Notes under the pieces: model-generated
What the model saw: the letters and a program-made list of their open reading frames with translations, nothing else
The model's database searches: none
What the model was told of the DNA's origin: nothing
Part shown: positions 34,601 through 42,060 of the stretch, piece by piece
Layout: each line of letters starts with the position of its first letter
Position numbering within the stretch: position 1 is the stretch's first letter
Position numbers and translations under genes: made by a program
Assembly: GCA_030803735.1 (NCBI GenBank)
Contig: JAURUC010000001.1
Location: forward strand, 3,861,501 to 3,925,500
Length of the DNA: 64,000 bases
Direction of reading: 5' to 3'
Source: Actinopolyspora lacussalsi
GTDB lineage: Bacteria; Actinomycetota; Actinomycetes; Mycobacteriales; Pseudonocardiaceae

Positions 34601-37276
34601 GAGAACGAATCGGCGGATTTCGTCCCACCCGCTCCCGTCGAATCGGTGCACGGCGTCTGGCTGGTCACGGGGGGAGCGGGCCAGGTCGGTCGGCACACCG
34701 CGCACCGGCTGGTGCGCGACGGCGCGCGGGCCGTGGTGCTGTTGGGGCGTTCCGAGTCCTCCGAACACACGGCCTCGGTGCTGACCGAGCTGACCGCCGC
34801 GGGTGCCGAGGCCGAGTACCTGTGCGTCGACGTCACCGACGCCGCGCGGGTGCGATGGGCGGTGGCCGAAGTGAACCGGCGGTTCGGTGCGTTGACCGGT
34901 GTGGTGCACGCGGCGGGAGTGGTCGAGGATCGCCGCGCCGTGCACAAGACCGTCGAAGAGTTCGACGCGGTGCTGGCGCCCAAGGTCTCCGGAACGCTCA
35001 ACCTCGACGAAGCGCTGCTGCGACAACCCCTCGAATGGTTCGTGCTGTTCTCCTCGCTGGCCGCGGTGGGAGGGAACCCCGGTCAGGCCGATTACGCCGC
35101 GGCCAACGCTTTCCTGGACACCTATGCCGAGTTTCGTCCCACCGGTCGCCCCGGAAAAGCCGTCAGCATCGGCTGGCCGTTGTGGGAGGACGGCGGCATG
35201 ACCGTGGACGACGCCAACCGAGCTCTTTTCGCACGGGTTTGGCGCATGGCGCCGTTGTCGACGAGCGCGGCGATGTGCGCTTTCGAGCGGGCGCTGTCGC
35301 CGAACGCCCCGGCGGCGTTCGCCGTCGTCAGCCGCGATCACGCCGAACCGGAGACGGATTCAACGCCCGACACCGCTTCCGGTATCCGGCGGGAGGTTCC
35401 CCCGGTGGAAACCGTGGAGAAGCTGTTGCGCGGATTGGCGGCGGGATATCTCCTCGTGGACGAGTCGGAGGTGGATCCGGAAGCGAACCTGCTCGACACC
35501 GGCTTCGACTCCATCACGCTGACCGAACTGATCAACGAGGTGAACCGGGAGTACGGCACGGATCTGTTGCCGACCGTGCTGTTCGAGTGCGTCGACCTGG
35601 CCTCCTTCGCCCGTTACCTCGTCGAGTGGCACGGGACGGAGCTGGCCGCGGCGACCGGGTCTGCGGAAGTGGTCGAACCGCTGCCGCGATCCTCCGTGGC
35701 CGACCACTCCGCTACGACGCGGGAATCCGTCGCGGACTCCACGCACGGCGATCCCGGTTGGCTCTTGCCCCCCGAAAGCAACGGTCCCGTGGGGAACGGC
35801 CCCGTGGGAAACAGCGCGGTGGAAAACGGCGCTCTCCCGGCGGAAGCGGAGTCGGAGAGAGCCGTCCCCGGGGAGACCCAGCGGGGAGGCCCCGTGGAGA
35901 ACGGTGCGGTGGGGAACGGCCCCGTGCGGAACGGTGCGGTGCGCCGCGGCACCGTGCTGGAAGGGGATCAACCCGACGAGATCGCGGTCATCGGTATAGG
36001 GGGCACGTTTCCCGGAGCCGCGGACCCCGCGGAGTTCTGGCGCCGGTTGACCAGTGGGGACGATCTGGTCCGCGCGGTTCCCGAGGACCGGCACGAGCTG
36101 TTGGCCCATTCCGCGACTCGCGGGGTAAGGGGCGGGTTTCTGGACGACGCGTGGTCCTTCGACGCCGAGCTTTTCGGCATCTCGCCGCGCGAAGCCGCTC
36201 TGATGGATCCGCAGCAGCGTGTCTTCCTGCAGACCGTCCGCCGCACACTGGAGGACGCGGGATACCGCACCGATCGGATCGCGGGAACCGAAACCGGCCT
36301 CTACGTCGGTGTGTCCACCAACGACTGGGCCGATGTGCTCACCTCGCGGGAGGTGGGGGTCGAGGCCCATACCGCCACCGGCGTGGCGCACTCCGTGTTG
36401 GCCAACCGGGTCTCCTACCTCTTCGATCTGCGCGGCCCCAGCGAAGCCGTGGACACGGCCTGTTCGAGTTCACTGGTCGCCGTGCATCACGCGGTTCGCG
36501 CGCTGCGCGAGGGCGAGTGCGTCACCGCCCTCGCGGGCGGGGTGAACCTGATGTTGAGTCCCAACCTGTTCACCGCCTTCGACAAGTCGGGAATGCTGAG
36601 TCCCGGGCACACCTGCCGCACCTTCGACAGCGCCGCCGACGGATACGTACGTGGTGAAGGAGCGGGTGCGGTGCTGCTCAAACCGCTGGAGAACGCGCTG
36701 GCCGACGGCGATCACGTTTACGCCGTCATCAGGGGCAGTGCCGTGAACCACGTCGGCCGAGCCAGTTCGCTCACGGCCCCGCAGCCGGAAGCCCAGACCC
36801 GAGTGATTCTTCGAGCGCACCGCAGGGCCGGGTTCAGCCCCGACACCGTGAGCGCGGTGGAGGCCCACGGTACCGCCACCAGACTCGGTGATCCGGTGGA
36901 GGCCGAGGGGCTGAAACGGGCTTTCGAACGGCTCTACCAGGACTGGGGACTCGACGCGCCGAGCGCTCCGCACATCGCGCTCGCCTCGGTGAAGAGCAGC
37001 ATCGGTCATCTCGAAGCCGCCTCAGGTATCGCGGGGATGATCAAGATGCTGCTCGCGATGCATCACCGACAGCTCCCACCCACGCTGCATTACCGGGAGC
37101 CGAATCCGCTGCTCCGGCTGGAGGGCAGCCCCTTCGAGGTCAACGACCGGCTGCGTGATTGGAGCGACGACTCCGGGCCGTTGCGTGCGGGGGTCAGCTC
37201 GTTCGGTTTCGGCGGTGCCAACGCGCACGTGGTTCTGGAGTCCCACGAACAATCCCAGGAGGTAGTGGTCCGATGA
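19856..37276 (+). CDS. Trans-AT PKS 2: DH-ACP-KR / KS-ECH2-ACP / KS-DH-KR-MT-ACP / KS-KR-ACP / KS
   Basis: About 5806 aa. The frame is open from 19760, but ATG 19856 behind CAGGAG gives a clean DH N-terminus. Approximate residues: DH (8-275, His24), ACP (Ser356), KR (462-928), KS (976-1400, Cys1140), a linker containing an ACP-like remnant (1451-1519), ECH2 (1705-1950), ACP (Ser2058), KS (2228-2655, Cys2400), DH (2831-3083, His2845), KR (3099-3535), C-methyltransferase (3562-3901), ACP (Ser3954), KS (4063-4497, Cys4231), KR (4706-5163), ACP (Ser5219), KS (5374-5797, Cys5536). All four KSs keep Cys and both His. No AT. Its stop overlaps the next start (ATGA at 37273), so the two proteins are translationally coupled, and the last KS is completed by domains on protein 3. 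Confidence 0.95.
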   Translation: MSTPNPAVECRVTLLHSDFIMRNHRVHGVSVMPGVTFLDLFLRVLRAEGHDPASVVFSRVLFSEPVITSEGHDREIRVSIDSSPDGTYRITADSCWSVSGTLYGPWHENARAELGFTDRPAPGALDVEAFKGSARYSGSMDDLYRRARGEEIRHGAAMRCTGPRYERDGAALVELSPGSSGVTDGGGFLLHPAVMDASTIAGFGQTDVSGQDPFVPVFLERFRATAFPQDPVLVYAPTPETLSGSGEVLRNSYTLHDVSGNPAAEFEGLVCKRIRDPEQLTRLLPEANPVSPEVASGNTAGGPSEVGTSRNAGAAEETITTRLVRLLREFVAGALGGADPDTVPTDSGFYDLGLESTDLLRISERLEDVVGTSLYPTLLFEYGDIDSLVEHLIGTHSLDSAGIPESVGSRDQGERLPDGEKPTETPEHESAVEFPAGPSPDGPSPDGPPLDGTASAAAAPDDVAVSYRETWVTAAAPVRDTERTAVVLGTTPELESELSDGTARGGARIVCVSANGGSTGADHAVDPESESDIVRLLEQLRERFGRVPEDWILLAGSLGYGPGGITDETSSFRAFRNLAVTLSHRADGTPIRLLFAHAASAGVPLPGEAALSAFAATVAAESSRLSCRTVDLGERPDPATIAGPLLNELAATDSESVSRYREGRRQVRRWVRAAEPPDGDVPWRAGGRYLITGGSGGIATLLTTELVREHRARVVLVGRGECPPETADLMRRSRELGSEVHWVRADVSSSDGARRAVTAARELLGGIDGLLHCAGAVRDALFFRASGQDAAEVLAPKVAGTRNLDEATAEEPLDFFVLFSSTTAALPNPGQSAYAYANAYQCHFAASRAGRRDRPGRSLAVGWPHWAEGGMRMPEDGLRRSRERDGLSPMPTRVGMDSLRNALRTEHSRLLVLYGDPGRLDAVLDAGSEPRVEAEAVVSGSRVGSETDSDSPRAAAAAPRADETSALRDSVTPDSDGIAVIGIAGRYPGADGLGDFWRDLTEGRDRVTGIPEERWDHSAYFDAEKGRPGRTYGRWGGFLTGAADFDHGFFGISRRDAERMDPQERLFLTTAWQTLEDAGHSPAALGGRAVGVFAGVMWNHYQLETDADGVAPTAMHAAVANRVSHTLDLRGPSMTVDTACSSSLTAIHLALESLRRGESESALAGGVNVTAHPQKYLQLSQGRFLSTDGRCRSFGAGGDGYVPGEGVGAVLLKPLARARADGDHVYGVIRGSVLNHTGRTSGFTVPNPSAQAELVEEALRRSGWDPATVGVIEAHGTGTELGDPIEVDALRRAFAARESAGRRDCDRSTGCALGSVKSNIGHLESAAGIAGLTKVLLQLRHRTLVPSLHAAEVNPRVELDDSPFRLQQRCEPWRERPDGVPRRAGISAFGAGGSNAHLLVEEAPAPAERARETGEQLFVLSARDETGLRDRASSLLAELDGWSSRSRQRAGSPVAEITESVAALLGVAPEALDVTEPLGDLGFDGQALRELGSGLPADPRDGSTPRIAADDSIADLGNRCHGFSEREQWSSGPNRADDLAWTLQTGRNPMRVRLAVVTDGVERLSELLRSFLAGEAPPEGCHWPPHSTADEIVTTGDAESAVGRGDWREVARHWMTGDPVPWEHSPISERARRVPLPGYPFRGETCWIGRWRTDGANGSEDASEAVTEEVTDANTDSRRGDDAAGVSASTTESDGSTESTGQRDEVELRLLDSGIALITMRESSGANMFTPTVMRGLTAAFDRVAEDRRIRVVVLTGTETVFSMGATSEGLRSLAEGSTSFTDTPFVYEGLLRCEVPVVAAVRGHASGGGLVFGLYADSVVLSRDGVYSANFMNHGFTPGMGATHVLPRRMGEGLSREMLLTGRSYGGEQLERRGADVMFADSAEVLGTALEIARSIADKPADALRIFKRDAAERVLGQLSDVVDREARMHRAVLGPEARERVERHFAKVERFRGSGGADETSTPAVETSVSEVKAPVPPGEVVTTPAPGAAPDPPAGSNGGTVGLSDTTGFAETAEPAGPTDEEITSVVEKALREQLYLRPDEIDPELSFSEMGLDSIGAVEIVRRLNDAFGVNMDSVAVYDQPTIPRLVRFVRHEHSRGRELRRSVETDTGHTSEELVPQERVEEPTAGEDVPVSGQQHGVRESVVPALGTVSLSGLDAFAGRSGAAGDEVPSLPTHRTVEGSPEEGRRAEHAATVSSREAGSEAPHGPEGEARPRDPASHYSGERPIAVIGMAGRFPDAPDLESFWRNLAEGHDSIREVPASRWNVDEVFDPNNTRGHTYSRWAALISDVDKFDAELFRVSPLEAESIDPQQRLFLETAWHCLEDAGYAVRRGDHEERPRCGVFVGCGSGDYTELLRERGRDTEAHAFLGNSSAVLAARIAYQLDFAGPTVSVDTACSSSLVAVHQAAESIARGECTTALAGGVAVMNTPRMHVMTSRAGMLSPTGDSSPFDAAADGIVLGEGVGAVLLKPLDEALADGDNVHGMLLAGGINGDGHTNGITAPNATAQVELMRRVWDRAGVGADDIGYVETHGTGTQLGDPIEVSALQSLFAARDTANDPCLISSVKAAVGHTTMAAGITGLLTMLLALRHGAVPPTAGYDTPNPAIDFTRAPLRVAEHRAEWPVNPTTRRRIGAVSSFGFSGTNAHLVVAQPPARPDNGEPREMLGELPVPISARTPQALRDELGRLAGHLACDRDEPAETGTRLLDIAHTLATGRAHYRCRAVVLAHDVERLGELLREAAATAVPANGTHPEPFGYSSEPEALRKAREFLAGEEPDWNELWRNASPVRVSLPSRNLLRERHWVEVDDTGGGTPPAPDRETEDASPGVHHFSGSEPVVRDHRVAGRALLPGAWSLSRAARAILLEHLPAPFALHGVCWLRPVEAGDGGSLRLDVQRRTESSLRFEFLPDNGAGCHARGGARPVDPASTDEARRRVETDPDDFPNIWSRQRIYEVFASAGIDYGPAFRVLRRVGFGPDTALGVLDDETDGRASDTDDVLSPFLLDGAMQVVAVLAASAESHSSPALPFAVERMEVYEPQARPRYAHAVRERSDSYTVSVVDEAGWECVRFNGLVLRAPTVPESGARQPSARGTSVDPMVHVPVLREIPRAAIATARREPEKLVLVHTAARAEEAARLRRLHERRGDTVDSVTFAEAESAVSSHPDTVCVLVGGDEIRNGAVGAGLAVLRLVKALLAAGLGQRPLVVKAVLDTAVSGEHDSAPHPDAAVVLGLLRSVAAEHPDWRVGCVDVRGADSDSQELVPSEDCAERFVLLRDGKRFVRELEPARFGDSDESPFRPGGVYVLLGGAGGIGVELSRHLARTVAANLVWIGRRPLDDEVRAAMDSVRALGGEVHYFRGDAADPASLRACVDRVRETLGGVDGAFHAAMVLRDRTLERLSESDFTEVVAPKDIGAVNFAEALRDETPDFVVYFSSAASFTDAAGQGNYAAASTCEDAWAARLRATGLPVTVVNWGFWGSVGAVAQQRYLRRFAELDVESIEPAEGFAALTRILAARVPQALVVRAGSAGRRALGIRDPGSEPGEQRPSDAGAGATSGEGFHALDALAAAELRDALLPLLGPLPASRSELADRLGVVESRLPLFRALLRILTSTGELDSSEGRIHTGERSVPPESPASFAARYPELAPHLELTGRCVGALPEVLRGELSGTEVLFPKGSMRLVSSIYRDGTGAEYFHDELARRAVRSVESVHRERKRRARLLEIGAGTGTCTAFVLRELDETGFEVDYTYTDVSSAFLRHGEREFADRDPEVEFRTLDIERDPSEQGFETSYYDVVIATNVLHATASLHETLHNVRSLLRPGGTLLVNEVTRAHHFLTLTFGLTTGWWRFTDPESRLPDSPLLSPRSWRQELQNHAFDEVEITTVPGTRPAESEQCVFAAVRGEFAEPGEEPGEEPGASEMIDRVKRAFADVLKYREADLDPDLTFENFGVDSLVSQEIVRRLESDLGELPATLLFEHPTIRQLAERLHTEPGSRPTGTRRHGSDSGAGPVSEHVAEPPTERGEERPEGRAGSEGAHSVAVTGESTADEHTGASEVGSPDTDIAVVAMAGRYPGAPDLATFWDNLRRGVSSVTEVPPERWDWLEHADPPRTGEDGGYARWGGFIDGVAEFDPGFFGILPSEAADTDPQERLFLEKAWEVLEEAGHVGPTTREPNTGVFAGTMYASYGQLAARARQDGIPTAAHSAAWSIANRASYVLDLRGPSFAVDSACSSSLLAVHLACESLRRGECRMAIAGGVNVILHPDHLNALGARNMLSPNGRCRVFDEAADGFVPGEGVGAVLLKPLRDAVDDGNRILGVIKSGAANAGGKTSGYTVPNPDAQADLVTDALLRSGVEPASLGYVEAHGTGTELGDPIECAALTRALRRAGDGTTDCAVGSVKANIGHLEGAAGIAGLTKVLLQLAHSRIAPSPNLEHINPKIDLSESPLRPVAGGQAPYWAGPPSAAGDTGVPRDRVAGVSSFGAGGANVHLVVTEHGERAGGVRAEPSRNRRTEVFVLSAPTDGQLTELAGAVALSLRDPDESHDLAALAWTSQFGRRAFPHRLAFVTDSVPELAEALLRFSERGETGTDHDRVRVFHGTGSATPGSVPESEDPAALASSWSRGAEVDWERLWRGLRPGRAAFPTTPYRRRRYWLAEPGGPRSGAVGESGSGAARPGRPDAAREDVPVEAGGGEDLDWDAGETDPVSAADIGCEYRTAAWRSRPFPDTGAPLPENLLLVVEEPDLARPVMEAAAVRGVRCRVAVARGFSEADLTVAETDVHVFDPTDPERHARLVGELGTTGVLPDAVLHLLPEETAGDPAGGARSVFALAARLLERAGGSPLHYVAACSGGGAGSAAVAGVLRTLGLEHGSFSGGEVAMEGASPGNEWWADPLLRELSLRGTVRRVRYRDGERFENESADFVPPAPVESVHGVWLVTGGAGQVGRHTAHRLVRDGARAVVLLGRSESSEHTASVLTELTAAGAEAEYLCVDVTDAARVRWAVAEVNRRFGALTGVVHAAGVVEDRRAVHKTVEEFDAVLAPKVSGTLNLDEALLRQPLEWFVLFSSLAAVGGNPGQADYAAANAFLDTYAEFRPTGRPGKAVSIGWPLWEDGGMTVDDANRALFARVWRMAPLSTSAAMCAFERALSPNAPAAFAVVSRDHAEPETDSTPDTASGIRREVPPVETVEKLLRGLAAGYLLVDESEVDPEANLLDTGFDSITLTELINEVNREYGTDLLPTVLFECVDLASFARYLVEWHGTELAAATGSAEVVEPLPRSSVADHSATTRESVADSTHGDPGWLLPPESNGPVGNGPVGNSAVENGALPAEAESERAVPGETQRGGPVENGAVGNGPVRNGAVRRGTVLEGDQPDEIAVIGIGGTFPGAADPAEFWRRLTSGDDLVRAVPEDRHELLAHSATRGVRGGFLDDAWSFDAELFGISPREAALMDPQQRVFLQTVRRTLEDAGYRTDRIAGTETGLYVGVSTNDWADVLTSREVGVEAHTATGVAHSVLANRVSYLFDLRGPSEAVDTACSSSLVAVHHAVRALREGECVTALAGGVNLMLSPNLFTAFDKSGMLSPGHTCRTFDSAADGYVRGEGAGAVLLKPLENALADGDHVYAVIRGSAVNHVGRASSLTAPQPEAQTRVILRAHRRAGFSPDTVSAVEAHGTATRLGDPVEAEGLKRAFERLYQDWGLDAPSAPHIALASVKSSIGHLEAASGIAGMIKMLLAMHHRQLPPTLHYREPNPLLRLEGSPFEVNDRLRDWSDDSGPLRAGVSSFGFGGANAHVVLESHEQSQEVVVR
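22781..26145 (+). other. PKS module KS-[ACP-like remnant]-ECH2-ACP, predicted beta-branching site
   Basis: KS intact (DTACSSS, Cys codon 23273; HGTGT; NIGH). A crotonase-fold domain (24968-25705) follows the linker and matches PksI/BaeI-type ECH2 decarboxylases: VELRLLDSGIALITM start, (V/L)RGHASGGG oxyanion region, ADSVVLS, NHGFTPGMGAT. The ACP after it (MGLDSIGAVEI, Ser codon 26027, then VYDQPTI) resembles beta-branching ACPs but has Ile where many of them have Trp. There is no KR or DH, so the beta-keto group would be available for HMG-synthase attack. A separate ECH1 dehydratase is not in the window. Confidence 0.8.
26537..31840 (+). other. PKS module KS-DH-KR-MT-ACP
   Basis: KS intact (Cys codon 27053, HGTGT, AVGH). 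It accepts the product of the ECH2 module. DH with HRVAGRALLPG (His codon 28388) and LDGAMQ both present. KR (GGAGGIG, SSAASF, GNYAAAS). C-methyltransferase at about 30540-31560 with the SAM motif LLEIGAGTGT and NVLHAT. ACP FGVDSL (Ser codon 31715). Expected product is an alpha-methyl-alpha,beta-unsaturated unit. A GEEPGEEPG duplication lies between MT and ACP at about 31583-31612. Confidence 0.87.
32042..35630 (+). other. PKS extension module KS-KR-ACP
   Basis: KS intact (DSACSSS, Cys codon 32546; HGTGT; NIGH), linker, KR (GGAGQVG with the third Gly region altered; SSLAAVG; ADYAAAN), then ACP (TGFDSITLTEL, Ser codon 35510). Beta-hydroxy product expected. The KR nucleotide-binding motif GGAGQVG is slightly off the usual GGxGxxG but should still bind NADPH. 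Confidence 0.85.
35780..35960 (+). repeat. Low-complexity N/G/P/V repeat linker
   Basis: Degenerate repeats of GGAACGGCCCCGTG-like units encode GNGPV / ENGAV / RNGAV repeats in the ACP-to-KS linker, split into two blocks by an acidic stretch. It is the same linker style as at 18187. Confidence 0.8.
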
Positions 37277-40200
37277 GGACTGGAACGGTCCCTGCTGCCG
37301 GGGACGAGGAATCGCCGAAAGCGCGATCACCGGAGCTTCTCGTGCTCTCCGCCCCGGACGCGCCCCGGCTCGCGGCTTACGCCGTGCGGATCGCCGAGAC
37401 GCTGGAGCAGCGTGCCGACCTGTCGTTGTCGCGGGTCGCTCATACGCTTCGTGTCGGGCGCGATCACTTCGCGGAGCGGTTGGCTCTGCTCGCCGGGAAT
37501 CGTGACCGCGCGGTACGGCTGCTCAGATCGCTGGGAACGGGCGATACGGCGGGTGGGCCGGGAACCGGATCCGAAAGCGGTGCCATGTTCCGGGGCGAGG
37601 TCACGGGAACAGCTCCAGTGGTGAGTGCGGACGCGTCACTCGCGGAGCTGGCCGAGTGCTGGGTCGCCGGTGGTTTCGACACGTGGGACGAGTTGGAGCA
37701 CCGGTTTCATCCCGGTGACCGAACCGGACCCGGTCGAGTCCCACTACCCGGGTTCCCCTACTCGGGCGAGCCCCATGCCCCGGCCGTTCCCGAACCGGAC
37801 GAGTCCGATCCCGTTCGGTTACCGCGGACGCGAACGAGTGAGGAGACCGCTGTGGACTCGAACCCGGTCGCCGATTCCCCGTCACGGAAGAAAGCGGAGT
37901 TCCGCAGACCTGTGCGCGGGGACTTCCGGCAGGTCGAACTCGGCCCGCTTCGGGCGGAAGAACGAACGCACCCGCCGAACACAGCTCCGAAGTCGACCGC
38001 CGCTGCTTCGGAGGAACCGACCGTTCCGGAGCGAACGGCGGCCGAGGAAACGAACGGAGTGCTCCCCGAGCCGGCCGAACCCGCGTGTGCCGGATCCGCG
38101 CGTGCCGAACCCGGGGAACCCACTCCCGAGGTCCAGCGGACGATCCGGCGGCGTGGTGCCGAAGTGCTCGGAATGCGTATCGAGGACATCGAGGTCACAC
38201 GATCCTTCGCCGAGCTCGGACTGGACTCGGTGTTCCGGATGGAGCTGGCTCGGTTGCTCGGCGCGGACTTCGGGGTGGAGCTCAGCGCCGCCGAACTGTA
38301 CGAGTACGACACGGTGGCGAAACTGACCCGGTACGTGGGATCGACGAGCGATGCGGGCGAGTCCCGACCGGTTCCGCCGGAGGAGCTGTCGACGCGGCCC
38401 CTACTCTCGGAGCCCGCGGGGCCGGAGACGCCCGAGCCCGCGGGGCCGGTGAACGACGAATCCCCGCCGTCCCCCGTGGGAGAACCGGCGACGGCGGATG
38501 CGGAACGAGCCACGAGGTCATTCGTCGAACGAGTGCTCGAACGCGTCGTGGAGCCCGGAACGGAGTTCACGGCGGCCGGGCTCACCTCGTTCGACATGCT
38601 GCGCGTGGTGTCCGAACTGGAGAAACGGCTGGGCAGGCAACCCAAGACGCTGTTGTTCGATCACCCTACGCTCGAACGGCTGACCGAATACCTGGTCGAG
38701 ACGCACGGCGCCGAAGCGGTGGTCTCGCTGAGCTCGCCTGCCGAGAGCTCGCCTGCCGAGAGTTCATCCGCCGAGCAACCCAGCGGTTCCGATAGGCCCG
38801 AGGGCCGTGCGGCGGAATGCGAGGACACCGTGGTCCCCGGTGCGGACGAACCCCTGGTGGTGCGCAAGCGCGAGGTGCCCGACGATCCCCAGCTGCGCCG
38901 CTCCATGGAGCGCGCCGAAGCCACCTGGGGCATGGAGGGCGGTCTGGCGGGACGTGACATCGCCCCCTTGGCCTTCGTGGGGGCCGAACGTGACTGCTGG
39001 TTCAACATCTCCCGCAGCGGGGAGACGTTGTTCGCCTGGAGTTACGTCGGCAGTGAGCGGAACTTCCTCCCCCTGGCCGAGCAGTACCTCCGCTACGCCC
39101 GACGACACGGGCTGCGCGCGAACTTCCTCTCCCGGATGCCGGTGGACGAGCTGGGAGGGCAACCCCTGTTGTGCACCCCGTTCGGGGCCGTTCAACGATT
39201 ACCCGAGTTGGCTGACTTCTCGTTACGGGGCGGCAGAATGTCCCGGCTGCGCTACATGGTGCGTCGTTTCGCCAAAGCCGGTTCGGTCGAAACCGCGGAA
39301 TACCGGTGCGGTGACGACCCGGAAACCGACCGCGCCATCGCCGAGCTGATGGATCGGTGGACGGAGAACAAGCAGATGGTCAACCCGTACGTCGCTGTCG
39401 TGCGGGAGGAGATCCTCTCCGGTTCGCTGGACGAGCGCCACCGCGTCTTCCTGACCCACCTCGACGGCAGGTTGGTCACCGCCGTGATCATAACGCGGAT
39501 TCCCTCGGAGAACGGGTATCTGCTCGATCTGGAGTTCTATCCGCCCGACATGCCGCTCGGCGGGCTCGAATTCACCGTGGTGGAGATAATCGAGACCCTC
39601 GTCGCCGAGGGCAGCACCACGTTCAGCTTCGGGGCCAGCTTCGGGGTGCGGTTGGACAACACCCCCAACGAGGATCCCGAGATCGTGCGGGGGCTGGACG
39701 AGCTGGAATCGGTCGGGATCTTCGGGGCGGGCAACTTCCAGTTCAAGAACAAGTTCCGCCCCACCAACCTGCCGCTGTATCTCTGCCAACCCGACGTGCC
39801 GGATCGCAGCGACGTCTCCGACGTCATCATGATGATCGCCGAGCCCCGCATCGGTGCCGAGGCCCCGGAACTCTACGTGCCCGCGTCCACGGCGCACTCC
39901 GCTTCCGACACCGGGGGAACCGAGCCGGTCGAGCCGACGAGTACCACCGCCTCCGCCTCCGGGGAAGGGATCGACGCGTACTCGTACAACCCACTGCTGG
40001 TGCCGCACCACGAGGTGCCGCTGGATCTGGTCACCGATTCCTGGGCCGAATTGGAGACCCCCGCGGTGGTGCGCGCGGTGCGGCGACTGCGGGAGAGTGT
40101 CACCGGCGAGCCGGAGCCGGCTGATCTCGCGCGGGATGTCGGCTGGTTGCCGTTCGAGAGCGTCGTCCCCGTCCCCTCCGGGCGTGCCGCGGAGGCGCTG

Positions 40201-42060
40201 CTGTGCCACTGCTGGCCGAGTGGCCCCGGCGAGGTGCCGCACAACGGAGTGTTCCCCAGCTGGAACGGTTCGCTGCTGGACGCGGGGTTCAAACCCGTGC
40301 GGATGGATTCGACCACCCCGGACGACCGGACGCTCTTCCGGGACATCGACATCGACGCCCTGGAGCGATCACTGGCCGAACGCGGTGAACGGATCTCGTT
40401 CGTCTGTCTGGAGCCGAATGCCAACTCCAACGGCGGTCATCCGTTGTCCATGGCGGGACTGCGGGCCGTATCGGCACTGACCGCGCGGTACCGGGTGCCG
40501 TTGGTGCTGGACGCGACACGTGCACTGGACAACGCCCTGCTGATCACCGAATACGAACCGGAGTACCACGGCACGGAGCCCTTCCGGGTTCTTCGCGAGA
40601 TGCTCGGGTTCGCCGATGCGGTGACGATGAGCCTTTCCAAGGACTTCGAGTTGGAGTTCGGCGGGTTGCTCGCCTCTTCCCGGGCCGACCTCGTCGAGCG
40701 GATGGAGCACCACATCGCGGTGCGCGGTCCCCAGGTGGGCCTGGCCGCACGCAAGATGATCGCTGCTTCCCTGGCGGACGAGGAGAACCTGCTGCCCGCG
40801 GTGGCGGAGCGGTCGGCGGCGGTGGAGCTGCTGCACACCGAGCTCGCGGCTGCCGGGATACCGGTCCTCTCCTCGGGGGCCGGGCACTGCGTACTGCTCG
40901 ACCTCTCGCGCTTGTCCTGGTGCGACGACCTCGGGACACCGGTGGCCACCTTCCTGGCGCTGCTGTACGAAAGGCTCGGTGTCCGTGCCGCCCCGCACCC
41001 CGGTGCCGCCGAGTCCGGACGGGACGAACTCGTACGACTCGCCGTGCCGTTGGGAACCGACTTCGAGGCGATTCGCGCTCTGGCGCCGCGACTCGCCTCG
41101 CTGCTCGCCGATCCCGGCGGGGTGCGTGAGCTGGTGCCGCTCCGACCCGGCGATACCGGACCGCTGGCCGAGTACCGCCCCGCCGATGGGGTGCCCGACG
41201 ACGTGCGGAGTGCGTTGCGCGAAGGTCACCGGCCGCTGGACGAGAACCTGACAGTGGTCCGGGAGCACGGTTCCGGGGTCCGTGACGAGACGATCGGGCT
41301 GCTGGGTGGATCCGTCGAGATGATCGAAGCGGGCTCCCCGACGGCTCCGCCCCTGCTGTTGATGCATCCGTTCAACATCGGTGCCGGGCTGTTCGCACCA
41401 CAGTACGCAGCTCTGGAGGCGGGCTATCGAACGATCTGCCTGCACCATCCAGGGGTCGGCAACACCACGGCCGCTCCGGACGACCTCTCACTGGACGGAC
41501 TCGCCGAGCTGTGGCGTCACGCCCTGGCCGAGCGGGGGATCCGCGGCCCTTACCACGTGCTCGGGGCCTCGTTCGGCGGGCTGGTCGCGCAGACCTTCGC
41601 GCTGCACAACCCCTCGGTGACCGCCAGTCTCACACTGCTGGGAAGTTCTTACCGTGTCGGTAACCGGGTCGGCGAGGTCAACCGACTCTCGGCTGTGGCG
41701 GGTGAGGACTTCGACCGGCTGGTCGAAGTCCTGCCACCCGGCTCGCCACCGGTACGGCGGCGGGAAGAGCTCGAATCGCTGTTGCTGCGCTGCGAGAGCA
41801 TGGATTCGCAACTCGGTCTGCGGTATCTCGACGTCTTCGCCGACAATCCCGACCTCCTGGCGCGACTGCCCCACATCTCGGTGCCGACACTGATCGTGCA
41901 CGGCAGTCACGACACCGTCATCCCGCTCAAGACCGCCCATCTGCTGCACGGCGTGATTCCCGATGCCGAATGGGCCGAGATCCACGACGCCGGGCACTTC
42001 CCGGGTCTCACTTCGCCGGAATCGGTGCACGAGGCGTTGGTTCCGTTCCTGGCGGAGCAC
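35975..42060 (+). other. Terminal module KS // ACP-ACP-DUF-SH-TE (leinamycin-family signature)
   Basis: The KS (DTACSSS, Cys codon 36461; HGTAT; SIGH) is on protein 2. Protein 3 supplies the KS-flanking linker, two ACPs (Ser codons 38227 and 38587), a domain of unknown function, a PLP-dependent lyase-like SH domain and a thioesterase. In leinamycin the equivalent module carries the beta-branch and then takes sulfur from a cysteine adduct cleaved by the SH domain. The same logic is inferred here. Confidence 0.88.
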
